This document shows positions 1-5,002 of a stretch of 5,002 bases of DNA, one piece after another. The stretch is from positions 1-5,002 of the forward strand of contig VBLN01000189.1 in the NCBI GenBank assembly GCA_005878685.1, given 5' to 3'. The position numbers and the translations under genes are program-made. The notes under the pieces were generated by a model. It did no database searches. It was given only the letters and a program-made list of their open reading frames with translations, and had not been told where the DNA came from. This stretch comes from Deltaproteobacteria bacterium (lineage in GTDB: Bacteria; Desulfobacterota; Binatia; UBA9968). Position 1 is the stretch's first letter; every line of letters begins with the position of its first letter.

Positions 1-52
1 GAAATCTTATTCGAACTCATTCCGGCCATGCAAGTTCTCCCAATAAAAAATC

Positions 53-80
53 TTGCATTTTTCACCAATTACCCTATAGT
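53..80 (+). promoter_or_regulatory. Sigma70-like promoter for the zinc-ribbon gene
   Basis: A TTGCAT -35 box (53-58) and a TATAGT -10 box (75-80) are separated by 16 bases. Transcription would start near 87 and give a leader of about 55 bases before the ATG at 142. The boxes match the consensus at 4/6 and 5/6 positions. The prediction is by eye and assumes a housekeeping sigma factor with the usual specificity. Confidence 0.45.
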
Positions 81-123
81 AGGTGTGGTTGAGGTATCCC
101 TAGGGTCGAGGTTCCATCCCGTC

Positions 124-129
124 GGAAGG
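124..129 (+). promoter_or_regulatory. Ribosome binding site supporting the ATG at 142
   Basis: GGAAGG lies 12 bases before the ATG at 142. The spacing is a little long, but it is the only purine-rich anti-Shine-Dalgarno match in the leader. The ATG at 28 has none, so this site helps choose the shorter start. Confidence 0.45.
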
Positions 130-141
130 CACCAAAATTCC

Positions 142-1314
142 ATGTTGGTCAAGTGTCCCAGTTGTGACACCACCTATCGGGTTGGCGACAAGGTTATAAC
201 GATCCCCAACCCCACTTTTCGCTGCTCCCGCTGTAAGCATATATTCGTCCTGGGACTAAAGCCGGCACCCAGCCCGCGGCGCGAATCCATTCCCACGAGC
301 CCACCCAGACAACAACGGGATGACAAGGAGGCTCGTGAGCTGAGTTTTTCCTTCTCGCTCCAGAGGAAACAAACAACAAAAGAGAGCAATAGAGAGGATT
401 TCGAATTCGTCGAACCTAAAGAAGCTGCGGACATCGAAAACTCAGTTCACGACCAGTTGGAGTCAGCCCAATTGCAGCTCCAAGAACCTTCGTTCCTGGC
501 CGACGATAATGTCGGCCTGCGTGAGCCCGAAGAGCGTCCATCATCGATGCACAAGAACGACGGCCTGTCTTTCGTTCTAGCCCCAGAGAGAGTAGACTGT
601 TGGTCTACAGCATCAAACCACGCAGAAGAAAGGCCTTTGACGATTCTTGCGGAAAACCAATCCTTCCAGACAGAAGATTCTCCTAAAGACGCTGGCAAAC
701 TTGAGACAGATTTGCAGCTGCCGTCGCCTTCTTGGGAAAAAAGAGAAATGCCCATAAACACAAACTCCCGTCAAGAACAGCGCCTCTCGACCTTGCCTTA
801 CATGACGCTATTCTGCTGCCTGCTACTCTTTTATTCCGTTCTCACATTCGTCAACCAAGCCCATCCAAAGACGATGGAAGGTATCATCAAAGCCATTCCC
901 CTGCTGGGCAGCGCCTTGCTCAAAAACAATCATCTACGCCGGGAGATCGACCTCCAATCGCTTCGTCCCAGTTTTCAGGCGATCCCTGGAAACCGTGAGG
1001 TTCTTGTAATATCCGGCTTGGCGCTCAATCACAACCCCATGAGCGTGCGTGGGATTCAGGTGGAAGGAAATATCTACAATGCAGAGGGAAAACAGATCGA
1101 ACGCCAAGTCGCGTGGGTAGGCACTGCCATCTCTCCAAAGATCATCCGCGGCATGACATCTCAGGAAATATCCGACATCCAGAAGCTTCCGCCGCTGAAG
1201 AGATTTGAGATTGGTCCTGAAGAGACGACGAACTTTGCGATCGTCTTCTTTAAGCCGAGCGAGGAGATCAAATACTTTAGTTGTCGAGTCCTATCGGCAG
1301 ACGAGGTCACCTAA
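142..1314 (+). CDS. Zinc-ribbon (MJ0042-type) membrane protein with DUF3426-like C-terminal domain
   Basis: The product is 390 residues if it starts at 142, where MLVKCPSC matches the usual beginning of this family. Cysteines 5, 8, 28 and 31 form a CxxC-19-CxxC zinc ribbon (about residues 1-35). Residues about 42-215 are a charged, Ser/Pro/Glu-rich linker with no recognisable fold, probably disordered. One hydrophobic segment, about 218-238, is a likely transmembrane helix, placing the ribbon in the cytoplasm and the C-terminus outside. Residues about 280-385 resemble DUF3426, a beta-rich domain, with phrases such as [13 protein letters not shown] and [13 protein letters not shown]. The family has no established function; a sensory or envelope-assembly role would be a guess. 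The frame is open upstream to the window edge, so a longer N-terminus (ATG at 28, 428 residues) is possible but disfavoured by the promoter and ribosome binding site. The gene converges on tatA and their stop codons overlap. Confidence 0.85.
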   Translation: MLVKCPSCDTTYRVGDKVITIPNPTFRCSRCKHIFVLGLKPAPSPRRESIPTSPPRQQRDDKEARELSFSFSLQRKQTTKESNREDFEFVEPKEAADIENSVHDQLESAQLQLQEPSFLADDNVGLREPEERPSSMHKNDGLSFVLAPERVDCWSTASNHAEERPLTILAENQSFQTEDSPKDAGKLETDLQLPSPSWEKREMPINTNSRQEQRLSTLPYMTLFCCLLLFYSVLTFVNQAHPKTMEGIIKAIPLLGSALLKNNHLRREIDLQSLRPSFQAIPGNREVLVISGLALNHNPMSVRGIQVEGNIYNAEGKQIERQVAWVGTAISPKIIRGMTSQEISDIQKLPPLKRFEIGPEETTNFAIVFFKPSEEIKYFSCRVLSADEVT

Positions 1315-1508
1315 GAAGACCCGGTCTTTTTGGCCTGCTCGTGTTTCTCCTTTGGGGTTACATCGATCTCATCAGGCTCGCTAACGGATTTCCGAAAGTT
1401 GCGGATCCCTTTGCCCAGGCCTTCGCCCAGGTCGGGAAGCTTGCGGCCAAAAAGGACAAGTACGATCACAAGGATAATCAGAAGTTCTCCGACACCTAGG
1501 CCAAACAT
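1311..1508 (-). CDS. tatA: Sec-independent (twin-arginine) translocase subunit TatA
   Basis: TatA is the small membrane protein that multimerises around TatBC to let folded, cofactor-loaded proteins cross the inner membrane. The 65-residue product has the full family layout. A short periplasmic N-terminus carries Gly7-Glu8, with the polar residue expected at the start of the helix. A hydrophobic helix spans about 8-20. The Phe20-Gly21 hinge is followed by RKLPDLG. An amphipathic helix covers about 24-42 ([15 protein letters not shown]), and the tail is charged and disordered. The short length and GLGKGIRNF sequence favour TatA/TatE over TatB. The start is ATG at 1506-1508 with a weak GAGAA site at 1513-1517 and a promoter-like sequence at 1526-1555. 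tatC and tatB are not in the window, so this gene appears to be transcribed alone, diverging from tonB. Its stop (1311-1313) overlaps the stop of the convergent zinc-ribbon gene. Confidence 0.93.
   Translation of the reverse strand: MFGLGVGELLIILVIVLVLFGRKLPDLGEGLGKGIRNFRKSVSEPDEIDVTPKEKHEQAKKTGSS
1313..1331 (+). terminator. Candidate intrinsic terminator of the zinc-ribbon gene, inside tatA
   Basis: AAGAAGAC at 1313-1320 pairs with GTCTTTTT at 1324-1331 around a CCG loop, giving about eight pairs including one G-U. The 3' arm ends in five T. It begins at the stop codon of the zinc-ribbon gene and would end that transcript. The stem is GC-poor and part of the T run is used for pairing, so efficiency may be modest. 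The same bases encode the last residues of TatA on the other strand. Confidence 0.4.
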
Positions 1509-1525
1509 AAATTTCTCAACAACAG

Positions 1526-1555
1526 ATTCTAACCCATCCCCCTCCGCGATTGCAA
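1526..1555 (-). promoter_or_regulatory. Sigma70-like promoter for tatA
   Basis: On the minus strand a TTGCAA -35 box (1555-1550) and a TAGAAT -10 box (1531-1526) are separated by 18 bases. The start site would be near 1519, leaving a leader of about 11 bases, just enough for the weak GAGAA ribosome binding site. Matches to the consensus are 4/6 and 5/6. Confidence 0.45.
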
Positions 1556-1563
1556 CCAGACGC

Positions 1564-1593
1564 TTGCCCGTCCGACCTGCCGTGCGCTAGAAT
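1564..1593 (+). promoter_or_regulatory. Sigma70-like promoter for tonB
   Basis: A TTGCCC -35 box (1564-1569) and a TAGAAT -10 box (1588-1593) are separated by 18 bases. The -35 box lies 8 bases from the -35 box of the tatA promoter on the other strand. The expected start site is about 1600, at the GTG start codon itself, which would make the tonB transcript leaderless. Confidence 0.4.
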
Positions 1594-1599
1594 AGATCT

Positions 1600-2364
1600 G
1601 TGTATTGGGCACGCGACTCTCTGATCCCGTTCTTTATTCTTTCCGTCGTCCTCCACCTCTCTTTCCTCCTGGTTTCCTGGTTCAAAGTCATCGATAAGGG
1701 AAGAAGCGCTGAGCCCGTTACAGTTTCACTTCTTCCTTTGACGGAAAAAAAGAACCCCCCCGCTACGAACAAACCCCCGAGAAAGCCCACTACCCGACCC
1801 TCGAGAGCGCCTGCCGTGTTGGCAAAAAGATCCAGTCGCGCTCTTGCGGAAAGGACAAAAGAGTCGCGCGGGCTACCAGAAAAAGAAAAAAAGGGAGAAG
1901 AGCCCGCAGAAGACAGGAACCGACTTCAAGAAAAGACCATCGTCCAGCGTCCCTTGCCTACCTTAAAAGAGCTCTTACCTCCTGTAGCTTCGTCTCCCTC
2001 AGAGGGCTCGGCCAGCAGCGAAGGTCCGATCAGGTTAGATACCCAGGAGCCAAAATATATCTCTTACTTTGACAGCATCAAGCGAGCGATTGAAATTGAG
2101 TGGCAATATCCGGAGCCGGCCCTGCGCCAGGGTCTGCAGGGAAAACTCATTTTGGAATTCACGGTTCTGGGAAACGGAACCTTGGAGCGAGCGCGCCTGA
2201 TTCGTTCCTCTGGTTTTTCCGTGCTGGATGAAGAGGCGATCCGGGCAGTCCGAGCCGCCGCCCCGTTTCACCCGATCCCTCCTTGGATCGGAAAGGCTCG
2301 CCTCGATATTATCGCCAGCTTCGAATATCACGATAACCGCCTCAAATACGGCTTCGCGCCTTAG
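1600..2364 (+). CDS. tonB: TonB family energy transducer
   Basis: TonB spans the periplasm and carries energy from the ExbB/ExbD motor to outer-membrane receptors for iron chelates, vitamins or other substrates. The 254-residue product has a single N-terminal membrane anchor, about residues 8-28, containing Ser15-Val-Val-Leu-His19. This is the SxxxH motif that matches Ser16/His20 of E. coli TonB and is needed for coupling to ExbB/ExbD. Residues about 50-125 form a Pro/Lys/Arg/Glu-rich periplasmic linker. Residues about 152-245 are the TonB C-terminal domain, with EWQYPEPAL, GKLILEFTV, GNGTLERARL and SGFSVLDEEAIRAV. The start must be the GTG at 1600: an in-frame TAG lies at 1588, the protein has no internal Met, and the anchor begins eight residues in. 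There is no Shine-Dalgarno sequence before it. exbB and exbD are not nearby, so the partner motor is encoded elsewhere. A TonB-like protein serving another process cannot be excluded. Confidence 0.88.
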   Translation: MYWARDSLIPFFILSVVLHLSFLLVSWFKVIDKGRSAEPVTVSLLPLTEKKNPPATNKPPRKPTTRPSRAPAVLAKRSSRALAERTKESRGLPEKEKKGEEPAEDRNRLQEKTIVQRPLPTLKELLPPVASSPSEGSASSEGPIRLDTQEPKYISYFDSIKRAIEIEWQYPEPALRQGLQGKLILEFTVLGNGTLERARLIRSSGFSVLDEEAIRAVRAAAPFHPIPPWIGKARLDIIASFEYHDNRLKYGFAP

Positions 2365-2407
2365 CTGCCAGCGGTCAGCTTTCGGTGCTCAGTCTTTCGC
2401 TGACGCT
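2359..2407 (-). repeat. Imperfect heptamer repeat at the tonB/gcvPB junction
   Basis: Read on the minus strand, seven consecutive 7-base units are AGCGTCA, GCGAAAG, ACTGAGC, ACCGAAA, GCTGACC, GCTGGCA and GCTAAGG. Most are degenerate copies of a GCTGAnn unit. A separate direct repeat, GTCAGCTTT on the plus strand, occurs at 2374-2382 and 2422-2430. AGCGGTCAGC (2370-2379) can also pair with GCTGACGCT (2399-2407) with one bulge and a 19-base loop; this could act as a weak bidirectional terminator, but no T run follows. The array spans the tonB stop codon, the 24-base gap and the gcvPB stop codon. Similar GCTGA-rich intergenic repeats occur in several bacterial genomes; membership in such a family is inferred. 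Confidence 0.45.
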
Positions 2408-3906
2408 AATCGTTGAGCTCTGTCAGCTTTGATAATAGGTTCCCACCTGAGCACGGGTTTCCTTGCCGCCCGCGTTTCGTCGAGGCGTCCCACGGGCGTT
2501 GAGTAAGGAGCACCCTTCACCAATGTTGGATTTTCCTTGGCTTCCCGGGCAATAGAGATCATGGCCTCGACAAAGGCATCCAGGGTTTCACGATTCTCAG
2601 TCTCGGTGGGCTCGATCATGAGTGCTCCCGCAACGACCAAAGGGAAATAGATCGTGGGAGGATGAAAACCGTAGTCCAGCAGGCGCTTAGCGATATCCAA
2701 TGTGGTGACCCCATATTTTTGCTGCAACCGATCCGTAAAGACACACTCGTGCATGCACGGTTCGGTGTAGGGGAGATGAAAAGTACCTTCGAGTTTCTTT
2801 CTTAGATAGTTAGCGTTCAGCAGGGCCATTCGGCTAGTCTCTTCGAGGCCGTCGGAACCTAAGGAAATAATATAGGTATAGGCCCGCGCCAAGATGCCGA
2901 AGTTGCCAAAGAACGAACGAACCCGACCCACAGAGTTGGGCAGATCTTCCTCCAGATCAAAATGACCGTCCTTCCTGACGATCCGGGGTATGGGCAGATA
3001 GTCCTGCAAAAACGCTTTGACCCCGACCGGCCCGGCACCGGGCCCTCCTCCGCCATGAGGCGTGGAGAAAGTTTTATGCAGATTGATGTGCAGCACGTCC
3101 ACGCCCATATCTCCGGGTTTGGCGAGACCCATCAAGGCGTTGAGATTGGCGCCGTCGAGGTAAACCAACCCGCCCTTCTTGTGAACCACATCGGCGATCG
3201 CCTGAATATTCTTCTCAAAGAGCCCCAACGTATTCGGATTGGTGATCATCAGCGCCGCCACGTCCTCGCTCATCACTTCGTCCACCTTCGCTGCCTCTAT
3301 GATTCCTCGCGAGTTAGAAGAAACCTGAATCACGCTGTAACCGCATAGAGTGGAACTTGCCGGGTTGGTACCATGCGCCGTGTCCGGCACGACGATCTTT
3401 CTGCGAGGATTCCCCTGTCTCTCAAGATAGGCGCGGATCACCATCAATCCTGTAAGTTCTCCCTGCGCTCCCGCCGCCGGCTGCAGCGTGATATGATCCA
3501 TACCGCTGATTTCCGCCAACATCAGCTCTAGATGATGAAGCAGCTCGAGCGCCCCCTGAATCAACTCAGCAGGAGCCAGAGGGTGCAGCATGGAAAATCC
3601 TGGGAGCCGCGCTACGACCTCATTGATCTTAGGATTATATTTCATCGTACAGGAACCGAGCGGATAGAACTGACTTTCGATGGCGAAGTTCAAGTGCGAG
3701 AGCCGCGTAAAATGGCGCAGCACCTCCAGCTCCCCGAGTTCGGGGAAGCCAGGGATATCTTCGCGCAGAAGTACACCGGGAATCCGGTCCGTGATTCTCG
3801 TTTCCTCCTCCGGCCAGAAGAAACCGCTCCTTCCTGGTGAGCCGCTCTCAAAGATCAGCGGCGGTGCAGACCGCAAGCGATTAGTTCCCGGAGAATGTTC
3901 TGACAA
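2389..3906 (-). CDS. gcvPB: Glycine dehydrogenase (decarboxylating) subunit 2, GcvPB
   Basis: GcvPB is the PLP-binding half of the split P-protein. With GcvPA it releases CO2 from glycine and transfers the aminomethyl group to the lipoyl arm of GcvH, in the cytoplasm. Family signatures are clear across the 505 residues: LIFE near residue 17, YPLGSCTMKYNPK at 81-93, LQPAAGAQGE at 141-150, DTAHGTNPAS at 175-184, and LHKTFSTPHGGGGPG at 276-290, where Lys278 is the expected Schiff-base lysine. The start is a TTG at 3904-3906 that overlaps the end of gcvPA by 26 bases. A strong AGGAGA site (3916-3921, gap 9) supports it. A second in-frame TTG at 3874-3876 would give a start closer to LIFE but has a poorer site. 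The protein is somewhat longer than the usual 475-490 residues: after the conserved end RLDETRAARKPVLRWEP, 15 further residues (491-505) are encoded partly by the heptamer repeat. Confidence 0.95.
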   Translation of the reverse strand: MSEHSPGTNRLRSAPPLIFESGSPGRSGFFWPEEETRITDRIPGVLLREDIPGFPELGELEVLRHFTRLSHLNFAIESQFYPLGSCTMKYNPKINEVVARLPGFSMLHPLAPAELIQGALELLHHLELMLAEISGMDHITLQPAAGAQGELTGLMVIRAYLERQGNPRRKIVVPDTAHGTNPASSTLCGYSVIQVSSNSRGIIEAAKVDEVMSEDVAALMITNPNTLGLFEKNIQAIADVVHKKGGLVYLDGANLNALMGLAKPGDMGVDVLHINLHKTFSTPHGGGGPGAGPVGVKAFLQDYLPIPRIVRKDGHFDLEEDLPNSVGRVRSFFGNFGILARAYTYIISLGSDGLEETSRMALLNANYLRKKLEGTFHLPYTEPCMHECVFTDRLQQKYGVTTLDIAKRLLDYGFHPPTIYFPLVVAGALMIEPTETENRETLDAFVEAMISIAREAKENPTLVKGAPYSTPVGRLDETRAARKPVLRWEPIIKADRAQRLASAKD

Positions 3907-5002
3907 GTTGTTCGATCTCCTCTTTTTGGTTCGTCTCAGTCACGTAGACAAGCAGGCTATCCTCAAGCTCGGAATACCAACGGACCAACGGAATGCCTGG
4001 GACGATCTTCTGAGCGGTGAAATGTGGGAGTCGCCGCTGCAATCCGTGCACGCTAAGAACAAACTCATTGAAAAAAGTACCGGAGAAGACGGAGACTAAA
4101 CCCGCTTCACCTATCAGGCGAGCCCTAGTCTCGTGCGCCCGGATAGCGTTCACCTCCGCGAGACGGCGCATGCCGCTTTTTCCGAGCGTGGCCATGAACG
4201 CCGTTGCTGCGAGGGCACAGAGATTCTGGTTGGTGCAGATATTCGATGTGGCCTTCTCGCGCCGGATATGCTGCTCACGGGTGGAGAGAGTCAGAACAAA
4301 TCCGCGGCGGCCTTCGCTGTCCACCGTCTCCCCCACCAACCTCCCGGGCATGCTGCGAACAAATTTCTTCCGCGCGGTGAAAAACCCAAAGCCCGGGCCG
4401 CCAAGATTCATGGGAATTCCCAAACTCTGCCCTTCACCGACAGCGATATCGGCGCCCCAGTCACCCGGCGGCTTCAACAGCGCAAGAGATAACGGCTCAG
4501 CGGTCACCGTAATAAGAAGTGTCCCCAACCGGACGCACGCCTCATGAATAGGAGCCAAATCCTCAACGACGCCGAAAAAATTCGGGTAACCTGCTACCAC
4601 GCACGTGGCCTTTTCATCCATCGCTCGAACGAGGAACTCGACATCGGTGCCGCCGCTTGCCGTAAAAGGCACCTCCACCAGCTCGACATCTGACAAATTT
4701 TTGAGATACGTAGCAATGACCGAGCGATACTGAGGGTGGAGCGCGCGCGAGAGGAAGATCCGACGCCGGCCCTCCTGGATGCGCCGCGCCATCAGAACCG
4801 CCTCTGCCGCGGCCGACGCCCCATCATAGAGCCCAGCGTTAGCCACCTCCATGCCCGTAAGCTGGCACATGAGCGTCTGAAACTCATAAATGGCTTGAAG
4901 CGTTCCCTGACTGACCTCGGGTTGATAAGGAGTGTACGAGGTCGAGAACTCGGAGCGGGATATGATCGCATCGACAACGCTGGGAATAACGTGATGATAA
5001 AT
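3881..5002 (-). CDS. gcvPA: Glycine dehydrogenase (decarboxylating) subunit 1, GcvPA (5' end beyond window)
   Basis: GcvPA is the partner of GcvPB in the P-protein of the glycine cleavage system and lacks the PLP lysine. The frame is open from the right edge, and 373 residues are visible, starting IYHHVIPSVVDAIISRSEF. Comparison with the roughly 450-residue Bacillus protein, as I recall it, suggests about 75-80 N-terminal residues are off the window. The ATG at 4870 is an internal Met, not the start. Hallmarks, in visible-residue numbering, are YTPYQPEVSQGTLQAIYEF (23-41), LTGMEVANAGLYDGA (48-62), YPNFFG (139-144), WGADIAVGEGQSLGIP (182-197), PGRLVGETVDSEGRRGFVLT (219-238) and REQHIRREKATSNICTNQ (242-259). 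No frameshift or missing block is seen. The stop (3881-3883) lies inside the 5' end of gcvPB, so the genes form one transcription unit in the order gcvPA-gcvPB. A glycine riboswitch or gcvT/gcvH, if present, would lie upstream beyond the right edge. Confidence 0.95.
   Translation of the reverse strand: MYHHVIPSVVDAIISRSEFSTSYTPYQPEVSQGTLQAIYEFQTLMCQLTGMEVANAGLYDGASAAAEAVLMARRIQEGRRRIFLSRALHPQYRSVIATYLKNLSDVELVEVPFTASGGTDVEFLVRAMDEKATCVVAGYPNFFGVVEDLAPIHEACVRLGTLLITVTAEPLSLALLKPPGDWGADIAVGEGQSLGIPMNLGGPGFGFFTARKKFVRSMPGRLVGETVDSEGRRGFVLTLSTREQHIRREKATSNICTNQNLCALAATAFMATLGKSGMRRLAEVNAIRAHETRARLIGEAGLVSVFSGTFFNEFVLSVHGLQRRLPHFTAQKIVPGIPLVRWYSELEDSLLVYVTETNQKEEIEQLVRTFSGN
3916..3921 (-). promoter_or_regulatory. 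Ribosome binding site of gcvPB within gcvPA
   Basis: On the minus strand this reads AGGAGA, within GAGGAGAT, 9 bases before the TTG at 3906. It lies inside the last codons of gcvPA (Lys-Glu-Glu-Ile). It is the main reason to prefer the TTG at 3906 over the later TTG at 3876, and it fits translational coupling of the two subunits. Confidence 0.6.

Larger units (their letters stand above)
1..141 (+). other. Leader region upstream of the zinc-ribbon gene
   Basis: No gene is supported here. The reading frame of the downstream gene stays open to the left edge and has an ATG at 28, but that ATG has no Shine-Dalgarno sequence, and the translated stretch (residues such as QVLPIKNLAFFTNYP) does not resemble the start of a zinc-ribbon protein. 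A promoter-like sequence at 53-80 lies downstream of that ATG, which argues that the region is non-coding. A perfect 8-base palindrome, CCCTAGGG, sits at 98-105, just after the predicted transcription start; its role is unknown. Whatever lies left of position 1 cannot be judged. Confidence 0.5.
1522..1601. repeat. Imperfect inverted repeat framing the tatA/tonB promoters
   Basis: ACAGATTCTA at 1522-1531 is the reverse complement of TAGAATCTGT. On the other side, 1588-1601 reads TAGAAT-AG-ATCTGT, the same sequence with two bases inserted. Each arm contains the -10 box of the gene it faces, so the symmetry may only reflect two similar promoters. It could also be a shared operator. Confidence 0.35.

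Noticed and set aside
28..141. N-terminal extension of the zinc-ribbon protein from the ATG at 28
   Set aside because: No ribosome binding site precedes it, a promoter-like sequence lies inside it, and the zinc-ribbon family typically begins at the Met at 142. It remains possible because the frame is open.
1330..1590. Plus-strand open frame opposite tatA
   Set aside because: It is antisense to a clear TatA and runs into the tonB promoter region; its translation is low-complexity and Arg/Pro-rich.
2962..3348. Plus-strand open frame of 128 codons
   Set aside because: It lies entirely antisense to the conserved gcvPB core, with no ribosome binding site and no recognisable protein family.
3680..4099. 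Plus-strand open frame of 139 codons
   Set aside because: It is antisense to the gcvPA/gcvPB junction, and its composition is explained by the conserved genes on the other strand.
4017..4547. Plus-strand open frame of 176 codons
   Set aside because: It is antisense to gcvPA, which has unambiguous family motifs throughout. The translation is Arg/Pro/Ser-rich in the way shadow frames are.
4792..4870. The ATG at 4870 as the start of gcvPA
   Set aside because: The 44 codons between it and the right edge stay open and encode highly conserved GcvPA sequence (ISRSEF, YTPYQPE), so the true start is outside the window.
1..5002. CRISPR array, tRNA or rRNA gene, insertion sequence, attachment site or defence module
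   Set aside because: No regularly spaced long repeats, cloverleaf-like sequence, transposase or integrase motifs, or terminal inverted repeats were seen. Almost all of the window is accounted for by five housekeeping or envelope genes.

Overview
The window looks like ordinary chromosomal DNA of a Gram-negative (diderm) bacterium. A TonB protein with the SxxxH motor motif in its membrane helix implies an outer membrane. A glycine decarboxylase split into GcvPA and GcvPB is common in Desulfobacterota/deltaproteobacteria, NC10, Nitrospirota, Acidobacteria, Thermotogae and Firmicutes, and is unlike the fused GcvP of most gamma- and alphaproteobacteria. Together with the zinc-ribbon/DUF3426 protein, this suggests a deltaproteobacterium-like or NC10/Nitrospirota-like lineage. 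That placement is an inference; no taxonomic marker is present.

Layout, left to right. (1) Positions 1-141 hold a leader with a sigma70-like promoter. (2) 142-1314 (+) encodes a membrane-anchored protein with an N-terminal zinc ribbon (MJ0042 type) and a C-terminal DUF3426-like domain. (3) 1311-1508 (-) encodes a 65-residue TatA; its stop codon interlocks with the stop of the previous gene. (4) 1509-1599 is a short divergent intergenic region with two back-to-back promoter-like sequences inside an imperfect inverted repeat. (5) 1600-2364 (+) encodes a TonB energy transducer with a GTG start and no visible ribosome binding site, possibly read from a leaderless mRNA. (6) 2359-2407 is an imperfect heptamer repeat at the convergent junction. 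(7) 2389-3906 (-) is gcvPB, and (8) 3881-5002 (-) is gcvPA, cut by the right edge. The two gcv genes overlap by 26 bases and are probably translationally coupled.

How they work together. GcvPA and GcvPB form the PLP-dependent P-protein of the glycine cleavage system. It decarboxylates glycine and passes the aminomethyl group to lipoyl-GcvH; gcvT and gcvH are not in the window and probably lie upstream, beyond the right edge. TatA (twin-arginine export), TonB (energised outer-membrane transport) and the zinc-ribbon protein all act at the cell envelope, but nothing visible ties them into one pathway. I found no convincing new system. The points most worth a second look are the non-coding ones: the tatA/tonB divergent control region, the interlocked stops with a terminator inside tatA, and the heptamer repeat that appears to have supplied the last residues of GcvPB.
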